The notes under the pieces: generated by a model | The model's database searches: none | The model's input: only the letters and a program-made list of their open reading frames with translations | Told to the model about the DNA's origin: nothing | Assembly (NCBI GenBank): GCA_918026815.1 | Contig: CAKJVC010000031.1 | Location: forward strand, 1-64,000 | Length of the DNA: 64,000 nt | Reading direction: 5' to 3' | Origin: Chalara sp. BL73 | Taxonomy: Eukaryota > Ascomycota > Leotiomycetes > Helotiales | Translations under genes and position numbers: made by a program | Shown: piece by piece, positions 47,491 through 59,350 of the stretch | Layout of the letters: each line of letters begins with the position of its first letter | How positions within the stretch are numbered: the first letter of the stretch is position 1

Positions 47491-50263
47491 ATTAGCTTAT
47501 CCATCTTATACGGTAGAAAGTTACTTACTCTTTTCCTACTCTAAAATTATTAAACTTCGAAGACTCTGATTTATATATACTAGCAACGATGCCAGAGCTC
47601 GGAATGCTACACAGATGTAAACGAAAATCCCCTCCTTCTTCTGATAGCAGCAGCCATGAGGTGTGTGCTCCTTTCCTAGGTTTCGATTTTTTTGGAATTA
47701 GATAAGATCTGGAGAGTGCAGTTTCCGAGTAGCGTACCTGTTTGAAGCCAGGAAAAAGTTATAGTGAATATCTTTCCTACCTCCTACTACTTCCATTATA
47801 ATTGTTAGCAAGGTTTTGACTATCACGTATCCCTACATCTACTATCTGGCCGAAGGGCCAATTATCAACCACAAACAACTAGATAGGGAATAAAAAACAT
47901 AAGTATTTTTGTTCTAGAAATTCGCTAACGAAACAAAATCTGACCTAGTCATTGTAAAAAATTGATCTGCACTGCTCTTATTATAATTTTTTTGTATAGA
48001 AATTTTATCAATCATGCTAAAACTGTCAAGACAAAGTGTTACAGATAACCACATCACCCAAGCGGCACCCAGTTAAGACAGGGTCTTGGTTCGGGGTGCT
48101 CGGATACCCGCTCAAAAATTCAGAAGGTCGTTGTGTGGTTGGTGTTGTCCTAGCTGGGAATATGGACTCCGTTACGAGTGATCCCTTCATATTTAGGGTT
48201 GCCTAGGTAGCTTAAAGGAGTTGCGATTGCAACAACGAGCGTTTGTGTCTCGTAGTCCACAAGTAAGTTGAAATAGATCGTGGAAAAGCCAACCCTCACT
48301 CTAATCTACTAAGTCATGTGCCAAATTGTCCGCTAACCTGGTAAGTCAGCTACTTTTCCTGCCATTACCTACCCCTTTTAATGACAATATTGTGGAACCG
48401 AGCTGGGTGGCCAAAATTTTACAAGCCCAAACGCAAAAGTCGAATTATACAGCTCTTAGAGATATTCACAAAGGGATTCACTTCCGAGGATAGCCCATAA
48501 ATGAAGAAATAGGTAGGCTCCATCCCAGTACTATGAAGAGAGGAGAATACCCCTTCACCCCGATATTTACGCAACTTCGATCATCGCATTCATTTTGTTC
48601 GTGGTAAGCCGCGTCTGTAGTATCTGAAACTCTGTCGCCTTGCTACAGAAAAATATTGATCTTAAGGGGAGCAGTGTTGTAATGGAAACAATGGCGATTG
48701 CTACGCTCCTTTTCGGTCAGGCTTTATCTTTCTGGGGCATTTAGGGCAAAGCCGCTAACTAGTGCCTGTGGTTCCTTTCCAGATATGTTACCCTCTCTTT
48801 CTTATTCCACTATTTGCAATATTCGACTGCGGTAGACTTGTACTTGGGCCGTCGGTAGGGAGTTATACCATTAATATTGAAGGTCAAAGTGAACCCGGAT
48901 TGATTAAATTTGTTGCTTATGATCGATTTTTTATGGCTGTTCTCTTTCAGCCCGAGAAATTTCCTCCAGTTCTGTTAATGTGCGAAGCTAGGCATGGGAC
49001 TGTAGGTTCAGAGCAGAAGTGGACCTTGTCTCAATATCGTCATAGACTCAATTGAAAGTTGTGTTAATTGAACACTTCACACTCACGAGAGCGCCAATTT
49101 CCTACTCGTGAGGCCATACTTGATCAATACTCGACACCGTGCTCCTTGCTTTCTTGATCAATACCCTCTTATTTTTGAAGAATTTTGCATGACTAACCAA
49201 AGGATAACCGATGTTACATTACGGCATATTCGCCAGAGCTTACGAGCTTCGCGGAGCATGGATGTACATGGTGATCAGAGAAAGTGTGGCATTTGTTTCT
49301 CAGGCTTGGTTAAATATATATGTTGGCAAATGCTGAGAGCGCTGATCATTTTAATTCCTTATTTTATATGGGCCAGACAGACCAAGAAAGCCAATTTCGC
49401 ATTGATCGCGTCGACTCTAGCTCTGACTAAATATTTGCAGGCCATCACATGAGTCGGACTTCAGCAGAATTAAACTCTAGCCTTGGTATAACCACAAGAG
49501 CACAGTAGACGCAAAAAATGACAAAAGATATTAAGAGTACGGCTACCATTGCATATTTTGCGTTTCGTCCTTCCATCCCTCAATCAGGTAGGGCGATCCA
49601 TAGATATAGGCGATGGTGATTGTGGCCTATCATATACCGTAATTTATCAGGACTAAGGCGTATCGGCTTATCGAACATTGGACCTTGGTCTTATATGCAA
49701 GACACCAAAACGTGGTAGGCGTAACGACGCACTTGGCCCATGCCCAATTATTCTAGCCTTATTACGTACGTGCGTCATCCAGGAAATTTATTTATCTAAC
49801 TCCAAATTACCCAAATAACCAATAATACGACTAATGGTTTAATCATTGGGTTTAGTAACAGATAAGTGAGGAGTACATCGTAATGTTTATAATATATTAA
49901 AAAATAAAAATAAAAATAGAAGTGCCAAGCAGTGGCGTGCGTAAACCAAAAAAAAAAAAAAAAACCGCTGGAATCTTTTGGCATGTACGAAGTAGCGCTA
50001 CGCAACCCCTTGCAAGTATCATAAGCCACTAGTATATCAATTTACTAGAGAACCAGTGATATTTCCAATAAACCGCTTTATTGTAATGGTAGGATAGATT
50101 AGGAAGTACAGCAATCCTTCGGTTTGTTATGTTTGCCTTGTTGGACATGGTACAAATATGGACCAGTCGCAGCTGGCTCCAGAGCTTTCGCCGTTCTTTA
50201 ACATTCTGATTTCCTCATACTATATTATAATATCTCAGTTTCACATTACCAATTTCTTCCAAA
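47491..50263. other. Intergenic region without a supported gene
   Basis: Open frames at 48762-49055 and 49108-49452 have no recognised family. A possible first exon at 47588 (MPELGMLHRCKRKSPPSSDS) has no partner that I can find. A poly-A run lies at about 49948-49964. Confidence 0.4.
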
Positions 50264-51968
50264 ATGCCCCAGAATGCAGGAATCGTTGTGCATAGGTTGG
50301 GGGAAGCTCAAATTACAGATATTCCTATTCCAAAACGTATGTGTGTGTTCTATTGAATCATTTCATCTTGGCATATAATCCAAAAAAAAAAAAAAGGTCG
50401 AGTGTGGTGATCGTTAGTAGAAATAGCAATATTTAGTTCTCACCCGAAAGTAATGAGAACGGCCAGAACGACCTTGCTAGGCTAGTTATATACTAAGTAT
50501 TCCTAGTTCGCGATGACTATATCCTTATCCAAGTCAAAGCTGTAGCCTTGAACCCGACAGACTGGAAACATATTGCTCGCTGGACACCTGTGGGTGGAAA
50601 GATTGGCTGTGATTATGCCGGTATCGTCAAGGTGCGCAAAGGAAACCCACACGTCTCAATCCCCTTTCTTTTCAGTGATAACAAAATTATTAACTTACAT
50701 CGCCATCCTTCGCCCTTTTCAATATGACAACCACGATTCATTAGGTGAGTAACAATGACTAAAACCGTTTCCAGGAAGTGGGAAGCGCAGTTACAAAGCC
50801 TTTTAAGCAAGGTGAGCGCATTGCCGGCTTTGTGCACGGTGGTAATCCAAGTTATCTTGAAGATGGAGCTTTCAGCCATTATATTACCGCAAAAGGCGAT
50901 CTGCAAATCAAGATTCCGGAAAATCTGTCATTCGAGGAAGCAGCTACTCTTGGTGCCGGCGTTACGACTGTAGCGCAAGCAATGTACCAATCCCTTAAGC
51001 TCCCATTACCGAACGAAGAGATAGAAGCAAGATCACCACTGTTGATCTATGGTGGAAGCACAGCGACAGGGGCGCTGGCGATTCAATATGCGAAACTTTC
51101 AGGCGTGGCAGTTGTTACCACTTGCTCGTAAGCTTCCTCTATCTTGGCAATTGATTAACACGACTGGTGCAATGTATGAATCCCTAGGTACATATTAACA
51201 GCTATTTTAGGCCGAGGAATTTTGACTATGTGAAAAGTCTTGGAGCGGGTTGGAAACCTAACCCTATGAATGCGAGAGAAATATCCGGCTGACAAATGGT
51301 ACTAGATGCAGTATTTGACTACGAGTCACCGACATGTGCCGAAGATATAAAGGCATATATCAAAGGCGAATTCGCGCACGTCTTAGTAAGATCACAATTC
51401 TCCCAGTTAAAAGAAGAGCCCGGGAACCGCTGAGGGAAGGAAGTAAAATTAACAAAATCATAGGACTGCATCGGTAAAGATAGCTCAGCCAACGTATGCA
51501 TGTTCGTATCCCTAAGCTTTCCTCACATATTTCACACCAAATTCCTTTCTCTTCCTAGCACCTACCACCTAGGCCCAATTATATCAGGATTCCTAGAAAT
51601 TAACCACATCTAGCCCAACAATGTCTGCCACTTATCCAGGCACCTATGTAACCCTCTACCCTATTGTCCCTTCAGTCCTTAGCTCCCTCAACCACACTGG
51701 CAGCATCACGCAAGTTACAACTGTGGCTTACACAGCCATGGGTGAACCATTCACGACCGGAGGCTACAATATCCCTGCTAATCCAGCAGACTTTACTTTC
51801 GCCGTCAAGTTCTGGGAGATCACACGGGCGTTACTTGGGGAGGGGAAGCTGCGACCTCACAGAGCCGTTATAGATAGGTGTGGAACGGGCTGGGAAGGGG
51901 TGATGAACGGCCTGGAACTGTTGAAGAGCGGTGGAGTCAGTGGTGAGAAACTAGTTTTCAGGATTTAG
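50264..51968 (+). CDS. Zinc-type alcohol dehydrogenase / trans-enoyl reductase (ToxD-like MDR family)
   Basis: Seven exons in phase (50264-50336, 50507-50631, 50775-51127, 51211-51248, 51306-51385, 51464-51501, 51614-51968) give 353 residues, the usual length. Family landmarks are GIVVHRLGEAQITDIPIPK, ILIQVKAVALNPTDWKHIA, GGKIGCDYAGIVKEVGSAV and the coenzyme-binding IYGGSTATGALAIQYAKLSG. Later blocks are FDYVKSLGADAVFDYESPTC, DCIGKDSSANVC, ANPADFTFAVKFWEITRALL and the ending GGVSGEKLVFRI. Intron 51249-51305 has an unusual GTTGGA donor but restores LGAD-AVFDY exactly. The last junction (51502/51613) is the least certain. Such NADP-dependent reductases often act with polyketide synthases or on quinones; no synthase is adjacent. 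ToxD is only a homologue label. It acts in the cytosol. Confidence 0.85.
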
Positions 51969-52472
51969 AGCTTTAGATTAGGACTTCGTGAGGAGGAAAT
52001 GCATTCGAGGGAATAGCTACAAAGGAGGATTATGTTAAAGGTTTATTGTGTAAATTTGGTTTCTCGGAATCAGGAATTGGCTTACGTAATAGGCCAAGGA
52101 ATTAGAAAATCTCTTACATGTCTACAACGTAGATACAGATCATACAATACAAGCAACCACAACCCGTATTCTACGTATCGACGTGATACCTCTATCAATA
52201 TTATATTTCTGACAGTTTCGCCAACGCCGTTGACATCACGTGACTCAGATACTAATATATACGAGGTACTTTCCTCTAGCATAAGAATACATACATATAC
52301 AATATTCAGAATAAAATTCCATAGCCTCGCCAAGTGTGAGTTTGTTGAAGCTCCCCGTTCTCTGTTAGGATTGTGGGGTAGAATCTTGGCAAGAATTACT
52401 ATTTTCACCTCTTGTTTAAATTAGCCAGAGCCTACACTTCATTTCTTAATTATCACATCCACTCTCTTGGTG
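51969..52472. other. Intergenic region with LTR-like repeat copy B
   Basis: The space between the reductase and the regulator contains the repeat at 52072-52214. No zinc-cluster exon for the downstream regulator is visible here. Confidence 0.6.
52072..52214 (-). repeat. LTR-like repeat, copy B
   Basis: Read on the minus strand it starts TGTCAGAAATATAATATTGA and follows copy A at 36161-36309 through TTGATAGAGGTATCAC, GCTTGTATTGTATG, TATCTACGTTGTAGAC and TGTAAGAGATTTTCTA to TTCCTTGGCCTATT. It lies about 100 bp after the reductase stop and about 260 bp before the regulator start. Confidence 0.7.
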
Positions 52473-54703
52473 ATGCCCGATTCCCGCAGTCCACCTTCTC
52501 CACCAGGAGTCCTGCCCCTAGAAATTGGGGCCCTCAGTGCTTCATCACCTTCCGAAACCCGATTCTTTGGAAGCTCGAGTGGGGTCTTCTTCATCAACAC
52601 AGTGCTTCGTGCCTTCGCAGATGCTCCTATCAATGCGCCACCGCTATCGGGTAATACCGAGCAGAATACAGAGCCTCCAGATGGTAATTCGGTCAATGAC
52701 TGCCTTGCTGAGTCAAGTGAAGACACCGATATTCCTGCCGATCCTGCACGGAGACTTGGTCTTGATGATTCAACCATTTTATACACTACAGCCACTACAT
52801 CTTATGGCAGCATTCATCCTGGCCTGGGTCATCTCCCGGAGGCAACCATTGCCAAGAGACTTGTGATGACTTATTTTGAGATATGGCACCCGTTGTTCCC
52901 GTTCCTGCATGGTCCATCTTTTCTACATCAATTAGAAGACCTCTATGCCGACGGCAGCATCGTGAGTGGCCAGTATGACCTCAAAACTATAGACAATACG
53001 TGCCAAGCAGTTCTGTTCCAATCCATATTCAACCTGGCCGCCGCAGATAGACCGGACATAGGGCTCTCGCCAGAGTCACAAATAAAATCAAAATCAACAC
53101 TTATGTCAATGCTAGGGGTGCTGGCCACTCGGAATGAGACACAGTTTATTCAAGCTATATTAGCCGCGCAGATATATTTAATAGCTTCGATGTCGCTAAA
53201 TGCAGCTTCGACAGTAGGTGGAATGCTTCTGAGGAAAATTTTCCAAGCTGGCTTTCACCGCTGTCCATACCGATATATACAACTATCACAGCATGACTGT
53301 GAAATGCGGAAGAGGATATTTTGGTGCGTTTACGCTATTGACCGGTACTTGAGCCAGGCCTTAGGTCACCCACTTGGGTTCCAAGACCGAGATGCAGACG
53401 TTTGCATGCCAGGCAATAAAGAACTTCACACTCCTGTGCCACGGGTAACGCAAGCTACGGAAAATTCAAGCCCAGGACAGGAAGTTCTTTTGCATCTCCC
53501 CGATGGACACCCGGCTCACCCCGACTTGACGAACCAATCAGGACGAAGCAAGTCAAGAACATATCAAAACCGGCAGGATCCGACGTCCCGTGTTGGGCCA
53601 TTCCACATTCAAACTGAACAATCTACAGTAGCGTCACAGAAAAAAGGCGATAAGATCTTGGCTAGCTATGTTGGCTATGGCAAAATTGTCGGTCATGCGC
53701 TGGAGCTATTTCATACGTCAATCCACAATCGCACGGTTGGGAATAACGACATCCTACTACTGAATTCTGAAATTCATTCATGGTGGAATCAGCTTCCTTC
53801 AGATATCCAAGAGTTATGTCCTCCTTCAGGAGATGATCTGAATGAAACAGAGTTCAGTTTTTCCCCTTTCTTTAACATCATGTATCAACAACTTAATTTG
53901 TTTGTCAATCGGCCTTTCTTATCTTCTGATCCTTCAACCCCACAATTTCAATCTAGCTTACAGATATGTATTGGAGCAAGTCGGAAAATTATCTCAACCT
54001 TTCAAAACTACCCACAGCGAACACAATGTTTCTCCGCTCCAGGAATTCTCTCAGGAATATGGATGTCTGGCTTGGTGATAGCATTTGCATGTGAATTGGA
54101 TGTTTATCCTGTCAGCAAGGGCTTTCTGTAGGTCTGACCTCAATTTGTCGGCTCTTTGGCCGGTCAAATGACATGAGCTAAGCTAGACCAACAGATCAAT
54201 AAGTGATAGGTTACTAACATTGTTATTATAGGGAGATTGAAGTGTGCTTGAGACTTCTGGAAAGTATGAGTAAGAGATGGAATAATGTAAGACATTGCCG
54301 CAATATCTTAGAGATTCTATTATCAAATCTCCAAAAAGGAAGTTCTCACAGCGAATTCTTCCATCAACGGGCCTCTAGCCCTTCACAATTACATTCTATT
54401 TCACGAAGTAGCTTGCAGAGGCTGCGGCCAGGTCTGGCATCAGATTATCAAGAATCAGGCAAACGGCAACGCACAGGAGTGTCGACAATGGATATTGTGA
54501 ATACCGGTGATTCTTGGAATACCGCCAACCAATTTCCAAATCCTCATCCAAGTATGACATTCGATAGCACCGGACAAACCTTATTTGAAACCAATGAGCT
54601 TCAGCCGGATCTTTTTGCTCACATCAGTTGGGAAGCATTATTCAGAGGCGGAGACCTACAAGCCAATGAAGGGTCCGATATTTCGTTCGCATGGAATGCA
54701 TAA
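52473..54703 (+). CDS. Fungal-specific transcription factor (middle homology region) lacking a Zn2Cys6 domain
   Basis: Exons 52473-54127 and 54232-54703 with intron 54128-54231 (GTAGGT, TACTAAC branch, TATAG) give 708 residues. The protein starts within the low-complexity linker normally found after the zinc cluster (MPDSRSPPSPPGVLP ... FFGSSSGVFFINTVLRAF). The fungal_trans domain follows: AKRLVMTYFEIWHPLFPFLH, LFQSIFNLAAADRP, AILAAQIYLIASMSLNAAST, FWCVYAIDRYLSQALGHPLG and NIMYQQLNLFVNRPFL. The C-terminus is polar with DLFAHISWEALF near the end. No C-x2-C-x6-C pattern is encoded upstream within 500 bp, where the LTR-like copy B sits. The DNA-binding exon may have been lost, or the protein may work without one. 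It is tail-to-tail with the Zn2Cys6 gene, 122 bp apart. Confidence 0.85.
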
Positions 54704-54825
54704 AGCCTAACAGAATTGAAACGAAAATAAATATACGGTTTCCTGAATTTCATATTCTTTATATTGGGCAACGTTTGGTCATCATGCGTAGCACGCTACC
54801 TTCAGTTCATCCTTTATCGCCTTTC

Positions 54826-55984
54826 CTACCACATAAACCTTTCTTTGAAGTCATCTGGGATCCCCAAAGCCTGTCTCTTTAAATCTCTAGTAACAGGACT
54901 ACCATAGCCTGTGGTAGGAGATCCCTCTCTTTGGTCCTGCTTCGCCCTAGAATCCTGCGCCAGCTCGGACGGGCAGCTCGTTAATAGATCACCACTATCA
55001 TGTTCGATCACATCCTCGCGAAGTTGATCATTAGTTGTATGTTGCATAGCAATAGTGGTTTGAGTTGACTCCCTTTGCTCACCAATTTCCACTATATTTA
55101 TTTGTTGCTTGCCGCGCATTTCCACCATCGGCCACTGATCGAGCGTGCTAATCATCTCGTGCTCTCCTCTATCTTCGCCCTCTTTGTCCGGATGTTGTCT
55201 CAAATCATATGAGGAGTTCTGATCTGCTAACCAAACGCGAATCTCCTCCGGCGACGTTAAGGCATGCTTGTTCCAGTACTCGATTGATGATTTCCTGTGT
55301 ACTGCGGCCAGTCTAGACTTTGGAACAGTTACATGGCCTTTGTTCTGGTCGCACAGAAATGGTGCTGCCTCCCCACATGCTGCTGAGAGGACATCAAAAA
55401 GCTGCTCGTGTGGAATAGTCGATAAGACTCGTATCAGGATATTTTCGGTCTCTTGTAGTCGAGCTTCCACAGCTTCTGTGTACCCTTTCGCGGGACCACT
55501 GGAGCATTAAGGTTAATCTGTGCAAGCAATTTGTTGAAAACGAGGAATTTTAGGTTAGAAAATGCAGGGGAACAAACCGTCTTTGTGCTTTCGGCCATTC
55601 ACATTCCTGCCCAAGCGACCGACACCGAAGACAAATAGGCCTAGGGGCTCAAATAAAGATGTTATCATAATGAACGCTTTTAAAGATTAAGACCCTCAGA
55701 GTCCCGTAGTCTTATTACCTTTCACTATCACACTATTTCTCGTCAGCCATAACACGTTCAGGATGGGTAGCTTCAATTCAATTGGATGTATGGCAGTGTA
55801 ATTAAGGACACGAGTATGCATCTACTAATCCATATAGTCAAGGGTTTGCAATAAACAGAGGATCTATGATAAGTACCTTTTGCTTTCGTGCTCGACATCC
55901 ATTACAGGCAGCCGTGCCTCGACTTGTGTCCCGCAACTGGACGTGACGGTCGTCACAATTATCATTAGCTATTTTTTCTGTCAT
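54826..55984 (-). CDS. Short Zn2Cys6 transcription factor with a 14-nt microexon
   Basis: Minus-strand exons 55984-55877, 55732-55719, 55640-55578 and 55498-54826 give 285 residues. The introns are 144, 78 and 79 nt. Joining them yields a textbook binuclear cluster: ACNGCRARKQK, CDSER from the 14-nt exon (plus one base), then PICLRCRSLGQECEWPKAQ. The spacing is C-x2-C-x6-C-x6-C-x2-C-x6-C. A linker GPAKGYTEAVEARLQETENI leads into a helical segment and a polar C-terminal half, with no middle homology region. It would bind DNA in the nucleus as a pathway regulator. Upstream, 456 bp separate it from the divergent 2-hydroxyacid dehydrogenase, so the two may share a promoter. The microexon model is inferred from frame, consensus cysteines and splice sites. 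Without it the cluster is broken. Confidence 0.82.
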
Positions 55985-56440
55985 AATACCAAGCCCCTTA
56001 TAGAGCGAAATTACTTGACGGCGAGTCTTGCTCCGAATGGAGTTGGTGGAATATGTCGGTTGAATTTCTTTACTCAAAATTAGCCGAAAGGTGGTGATAC
56101 AGGAGAAAATGAATAGAGAAATTATCTCACTGTCACGTGAGAGCGACGAATACTTCAATCCACAGCTCAGGGAGTAAAAAAGCCGGTTATATGATAGAAT
56201 GTATGCTTGAAAGCCGAAGGTATATATTTGTGAAAGCCTAATCGTAAATTGCCAGGCCTCGGAATTCAGGGCTGTGCAGTCGGCTAATAGATTTGCCGCG
56301 CGTTATTCACATGACCTTAGCTTTCGGTTAAAAGTTTCGCCTATTGTAAATATGCTTCCTAGATCATTAATATACTGCTCGAGTCAGCTTGTAACAGTAT
56401 GCCACTACGTTGATTTAAAAACTACACCCTTGGCTGGTAT
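55985..56440. promoter_or_regulatory. Candidate bidirectional promoter between regulator and 2-hydroxyacid dehydrogenase
   Basis: The 456 bp between divergent start codons hold no gene. A CACGTGA lies near 56134. CGG triplets typical of Zn2Cys6 sites cannot be ranked by eye. Confidence 0.35.
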
Positions 56441-57545
56441 ATGAGCCTACTCAACATGATGTTAAAACCCCGAATCCTGTTCTTCAATCCAGTCCGACAT
56501 GCTCACTCAAAGTTCCAAGAACTCTCAGCTATTGCACAAACGGAAAACCTTTCAAGCAACAGCAGAGCTGAGTTCTTCGAAGATGTCAAAGGTAAATATA
56601 AAGATATCAATGCCATTTACAGCACCTCTTCGAGTTATGCCGTAGGTTTCTCTCTTAACCTATCAACCTTTTGATATCTAATAACAACAGGTTACTGGTA
56701 AATTTGATTTAGAACTTATCGAAAGGCTTCCCTCGTCGTTGAAATTCATATGCCACAATGGTGCTGGTACGTCTTATCAATTTCGGTCAATGATTATTCC
56801 TGGTGCTAATGCTGGGGAAGGTTATGATGCTATTGATGTTGATGCCTGTACGGCTCGAGGAATCACTGTCACAAATGCGCCTGATCCAGTTACCAATGCT
56901 ACCGCTGATCTTACCATGTTTCTTCTCCTTGGAGCCCTCCGAAAGCTAAACCCTTCTCTCAATACCCTTCGCCGAGGAGAGTTCAAAAACGGCGCGGACT
57001 TCGGTCATGACCCTCAGGGCAAGACACTAGGCATTATCGGCATGGGACGCATTGGCCGAGCCGTAAAACGGCGAGCCGAACCTTTTGGGTTGAAGATAAT
57101 TTACCACAATCGTAATCCCCTATCTCCGGCTGAGGCAGCAGGAGTACCTTATGTCGGATTCGGCGAGCTTCTTTCTCAAAGTGATATAATCTCCTTGCAT
57201 GTGCCCTTGAATGGGAAAACCAGGCATTTGATTCGTGCAAAGGAAATCGAGAAGATGAAAGACGGTGTGGTTATTGTCAATACCGCCAGGGGCGCAATCA
57301 TTGATGAAGCTGCCATGGCACACGCGTTGGAGTCAGGAAAAATTGCAGCTGTCGGTCTTGATGTTTATGAGAATGAGCCACAGATCAACAATTCACTTAT
57401 TGAAAACGAGTATGCTCTTTTAACACCACATTTGGGTACTCACACTACGGAAACCCTTGCATCCATGGAGAGTCTTGCGATGGAGAATGCCAGAAGAGGC
57501 TGCTTCGGAGAGCCTCTACTTACAGTCGTAGCAGAACAGAAATAG
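56441..57545 (+). CDS. D-isomer 2-hydroxyacid dehydrogenase (glyoxylate/hydroxypyruvate reductase type)
   Basis: Exons 56441-56641, 56691-56766 and 56821-57545 give 333 residues. Intron 2 (56767-56820) is 54 nt with no stop in frame and would read as 18 extra residues. It is removed because it splits KFICHNGAG-YDAIDVDACTA, which the family keeps together, and it has GTACGT, CTAAT and AG signals. Motifs are the Rossmann LGIIGMGRIGRAVKR, the catalytic Arg in VNTARGAIIDE, the Glu in DVYENEP, and the His in LLTPHLGTHTTET. The enzyme reduces 2-keto acids such as glyoxylate or hydroxypyruvate with NAD(P)H. The exact substrate cannot be read from sequence. No targeting signal is visible. It sits between the Zn2Cys6 regulator and malate dehydrogenase. 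Confidence 0.92.
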
Positions 57546-58163
57546 TCGAGTCAGCAATACATGTTCTAGTTTCTTATATTGACTTCGTTTGATATGCATA
57601 TTGATACCTGCCTAAGGACAACATCACTAAGTTAGAGCATCAGCCTACCATTTTGAAAAGTTATGCGGACATATCATATGGACAGGGAGAATTGATATAG
57701 ATCATAGCTAATTTGTTCTCTTATGCCAATTTACTTCTTGAAAAAGCATATTTAGTTAAATAGAGCCAATAAGAGACATGTTTAGTGTGGCATATGTCTT
57801 AGTACTTTCACTACTGCCTTATACGCCAGCTTCACAGTATGCTAAACCAGACACAATTTTCGAAGATAATTATGTAAAGTGTATTTATATGCTAATTTAC
57901 ACCTCATAAAGCAGTAAATGAGACCGCAACGTTTTTCCGACAAATATTTATGGTTCCGAAATGATAGAATGGTAGTTTGCGTAGTTGTGTGGCGTGCGGT
58001 CAATACTTTAGCCGGCTAGTTTGACCCCTATCTTTATTCTTATGTTCTGTATAAATGTCTTTAATGACCACCTAGAGGCCCTAATCAAACAGTGGTCGAT
58101 GCTTAGTTACATGAACTTATACAAATCTCAAGTACTACATCTCGTTTCGTTCCCAGATCAAAT
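57546..58163. other. Intergenic between two dehydrogenase genes
   Basis: It holds the 3' region of the upstream gene and the presumed promoter of malate dehydrogenase. No further gene or repeat was seen. Confidence 0.5.
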
Positions 58164-59350
58164 ATGACGAAGGTTGCGCTTCTTGGTGCTGCAGGGCAAA
58201 TTGGCACCCCATTAAGTTTGCTCTTAAAAACCGTGAGAACCACGCATTAACTTTTGATTTCCACAATCAGGCTAATAAAGGATTAGAGCCCATTAGTTGG
58301 TGACTTAACTTTATATGATCTTGTTCATACTCCTGGGATTGCCATTGATTTAAATCACATCGATACCGCAGCGAAAGTTACAGGCTTCTTGCCAGCAGAA
58401 GATGGCCTTGGAAAAGCCCTTCTCGGTGCTGACCTTGTAGTCATTCCAGCTGGAATCGCCCGCAAGCCCGGAATGAGTCGTGATGGTATTCATATCCACA
58501 GTTTCTCATTATCCTTCAATAGCTAACAAAAAAGTAGATCTTTTCAAGACAAATGCTGGCGTGATTCGCGATCTCGTCACCAAGATAGCAGAAGTTTGTC
58601 CGGAAGCGTTTGTTCTCATCATTACAAATCCAGTGAATAGTACTTTACCCATTGCAGTGGAAACACTCAAGAAATATAATGTCTTTAATCCCGCCAAAGT
58701 GTTTGGGGTGACAACACTGGATGTTGTACGAGCATCAACTTTTGTTGCACATGTGCTCGGGGAGTCTCAGCCGCAGAAATTTAAAGTTCCAGTTATAGGC
58801 GGTCACAGCGGGGCGACCATTTTGCCGTTACTTAGTCAATGCAAACCACCAGTGAATTTGTCGAATGAGCAGAGAGATGCAGTCACTTACCGTAAGGATT
58901 CAGTTCTCCGGTCATAACTTCAACGGAACCTAATTAGAATTACAGGCGTTCAGTTCGGCGGTGATGAGATTGTCCAGGCAAAAGCTGGGGCGGGCTCAGC
59001 AACTACTTGTATGGCCTATGCTGGATTTAGGTCAGGGTAGACCACCACTCTACAGAGTAAAGAACTAACAACTTGTCAGATTTATTTGCTCAATCTTGAA
59101 AGCAGTTTCAGGCCAGACTGGGATTTTTGAAGAAGCATATTTGTATCTGCCAGGCATTCCTGGTGGAGAGGAGATTTCCTCTCAACTTGGTGTTGATTAC
59201 TTTGCTCTACCTTTAGAGTTAGGAACAGGAGGTGTTAAGAAAGCATGCCCCATTGGTACTCTATCTGCATATGAGGAAGAAAAATTGGCCATTGCGGTCG
59301 ACGAGTTGAAAACTAATGTGAAGAAGGGAATCGATTTCTCCGTTGCCTAG
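58164..59350 (+). CDS. Malate dehydrogenase, NAD-dependent, without mitochondrial presequence
   Basis: Exons 58164-58232, 58287-58485, 58538-58891, 58946-59030 and 59080-59350 give 325 residues. All four introns are 49-54 nt with GCTAAT, GCTAAC or similar branch sites. The protein starts directly at the Rossmann motif [20 protein letters not shown], so it lacks a leader. Further landmarks are [17 protein letters not shown], the mobile-loop [15 protein letters not shown] (substrate arginines), [44 protein letters not shown] with the catalytic His, and [16 protein letters not shown]. The C-terminus (GIDFSVA) has no peroxisomal tripeptide. It interconverts malate and oxaloacetate, presumably in the cytosol. 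Its place between 2-hydroxyacid and tartrate dehydrogenases suggests a specialised rather than housekeeping copy; that is inference. Confidence 0.95.

Noticed and set aside
51211..51470. Apparent stop codons suggesting the enoyl reductase is a pseudogene
   Set aside because: Introns 51249-51305 and 51386-51463 remove them and restore conserved family sequence.
52439..52795. Minus-strand ORF over the regulator N-terminus
   Set aside because: Ser-rich shadow frame of the regulator's low-complexity linker.
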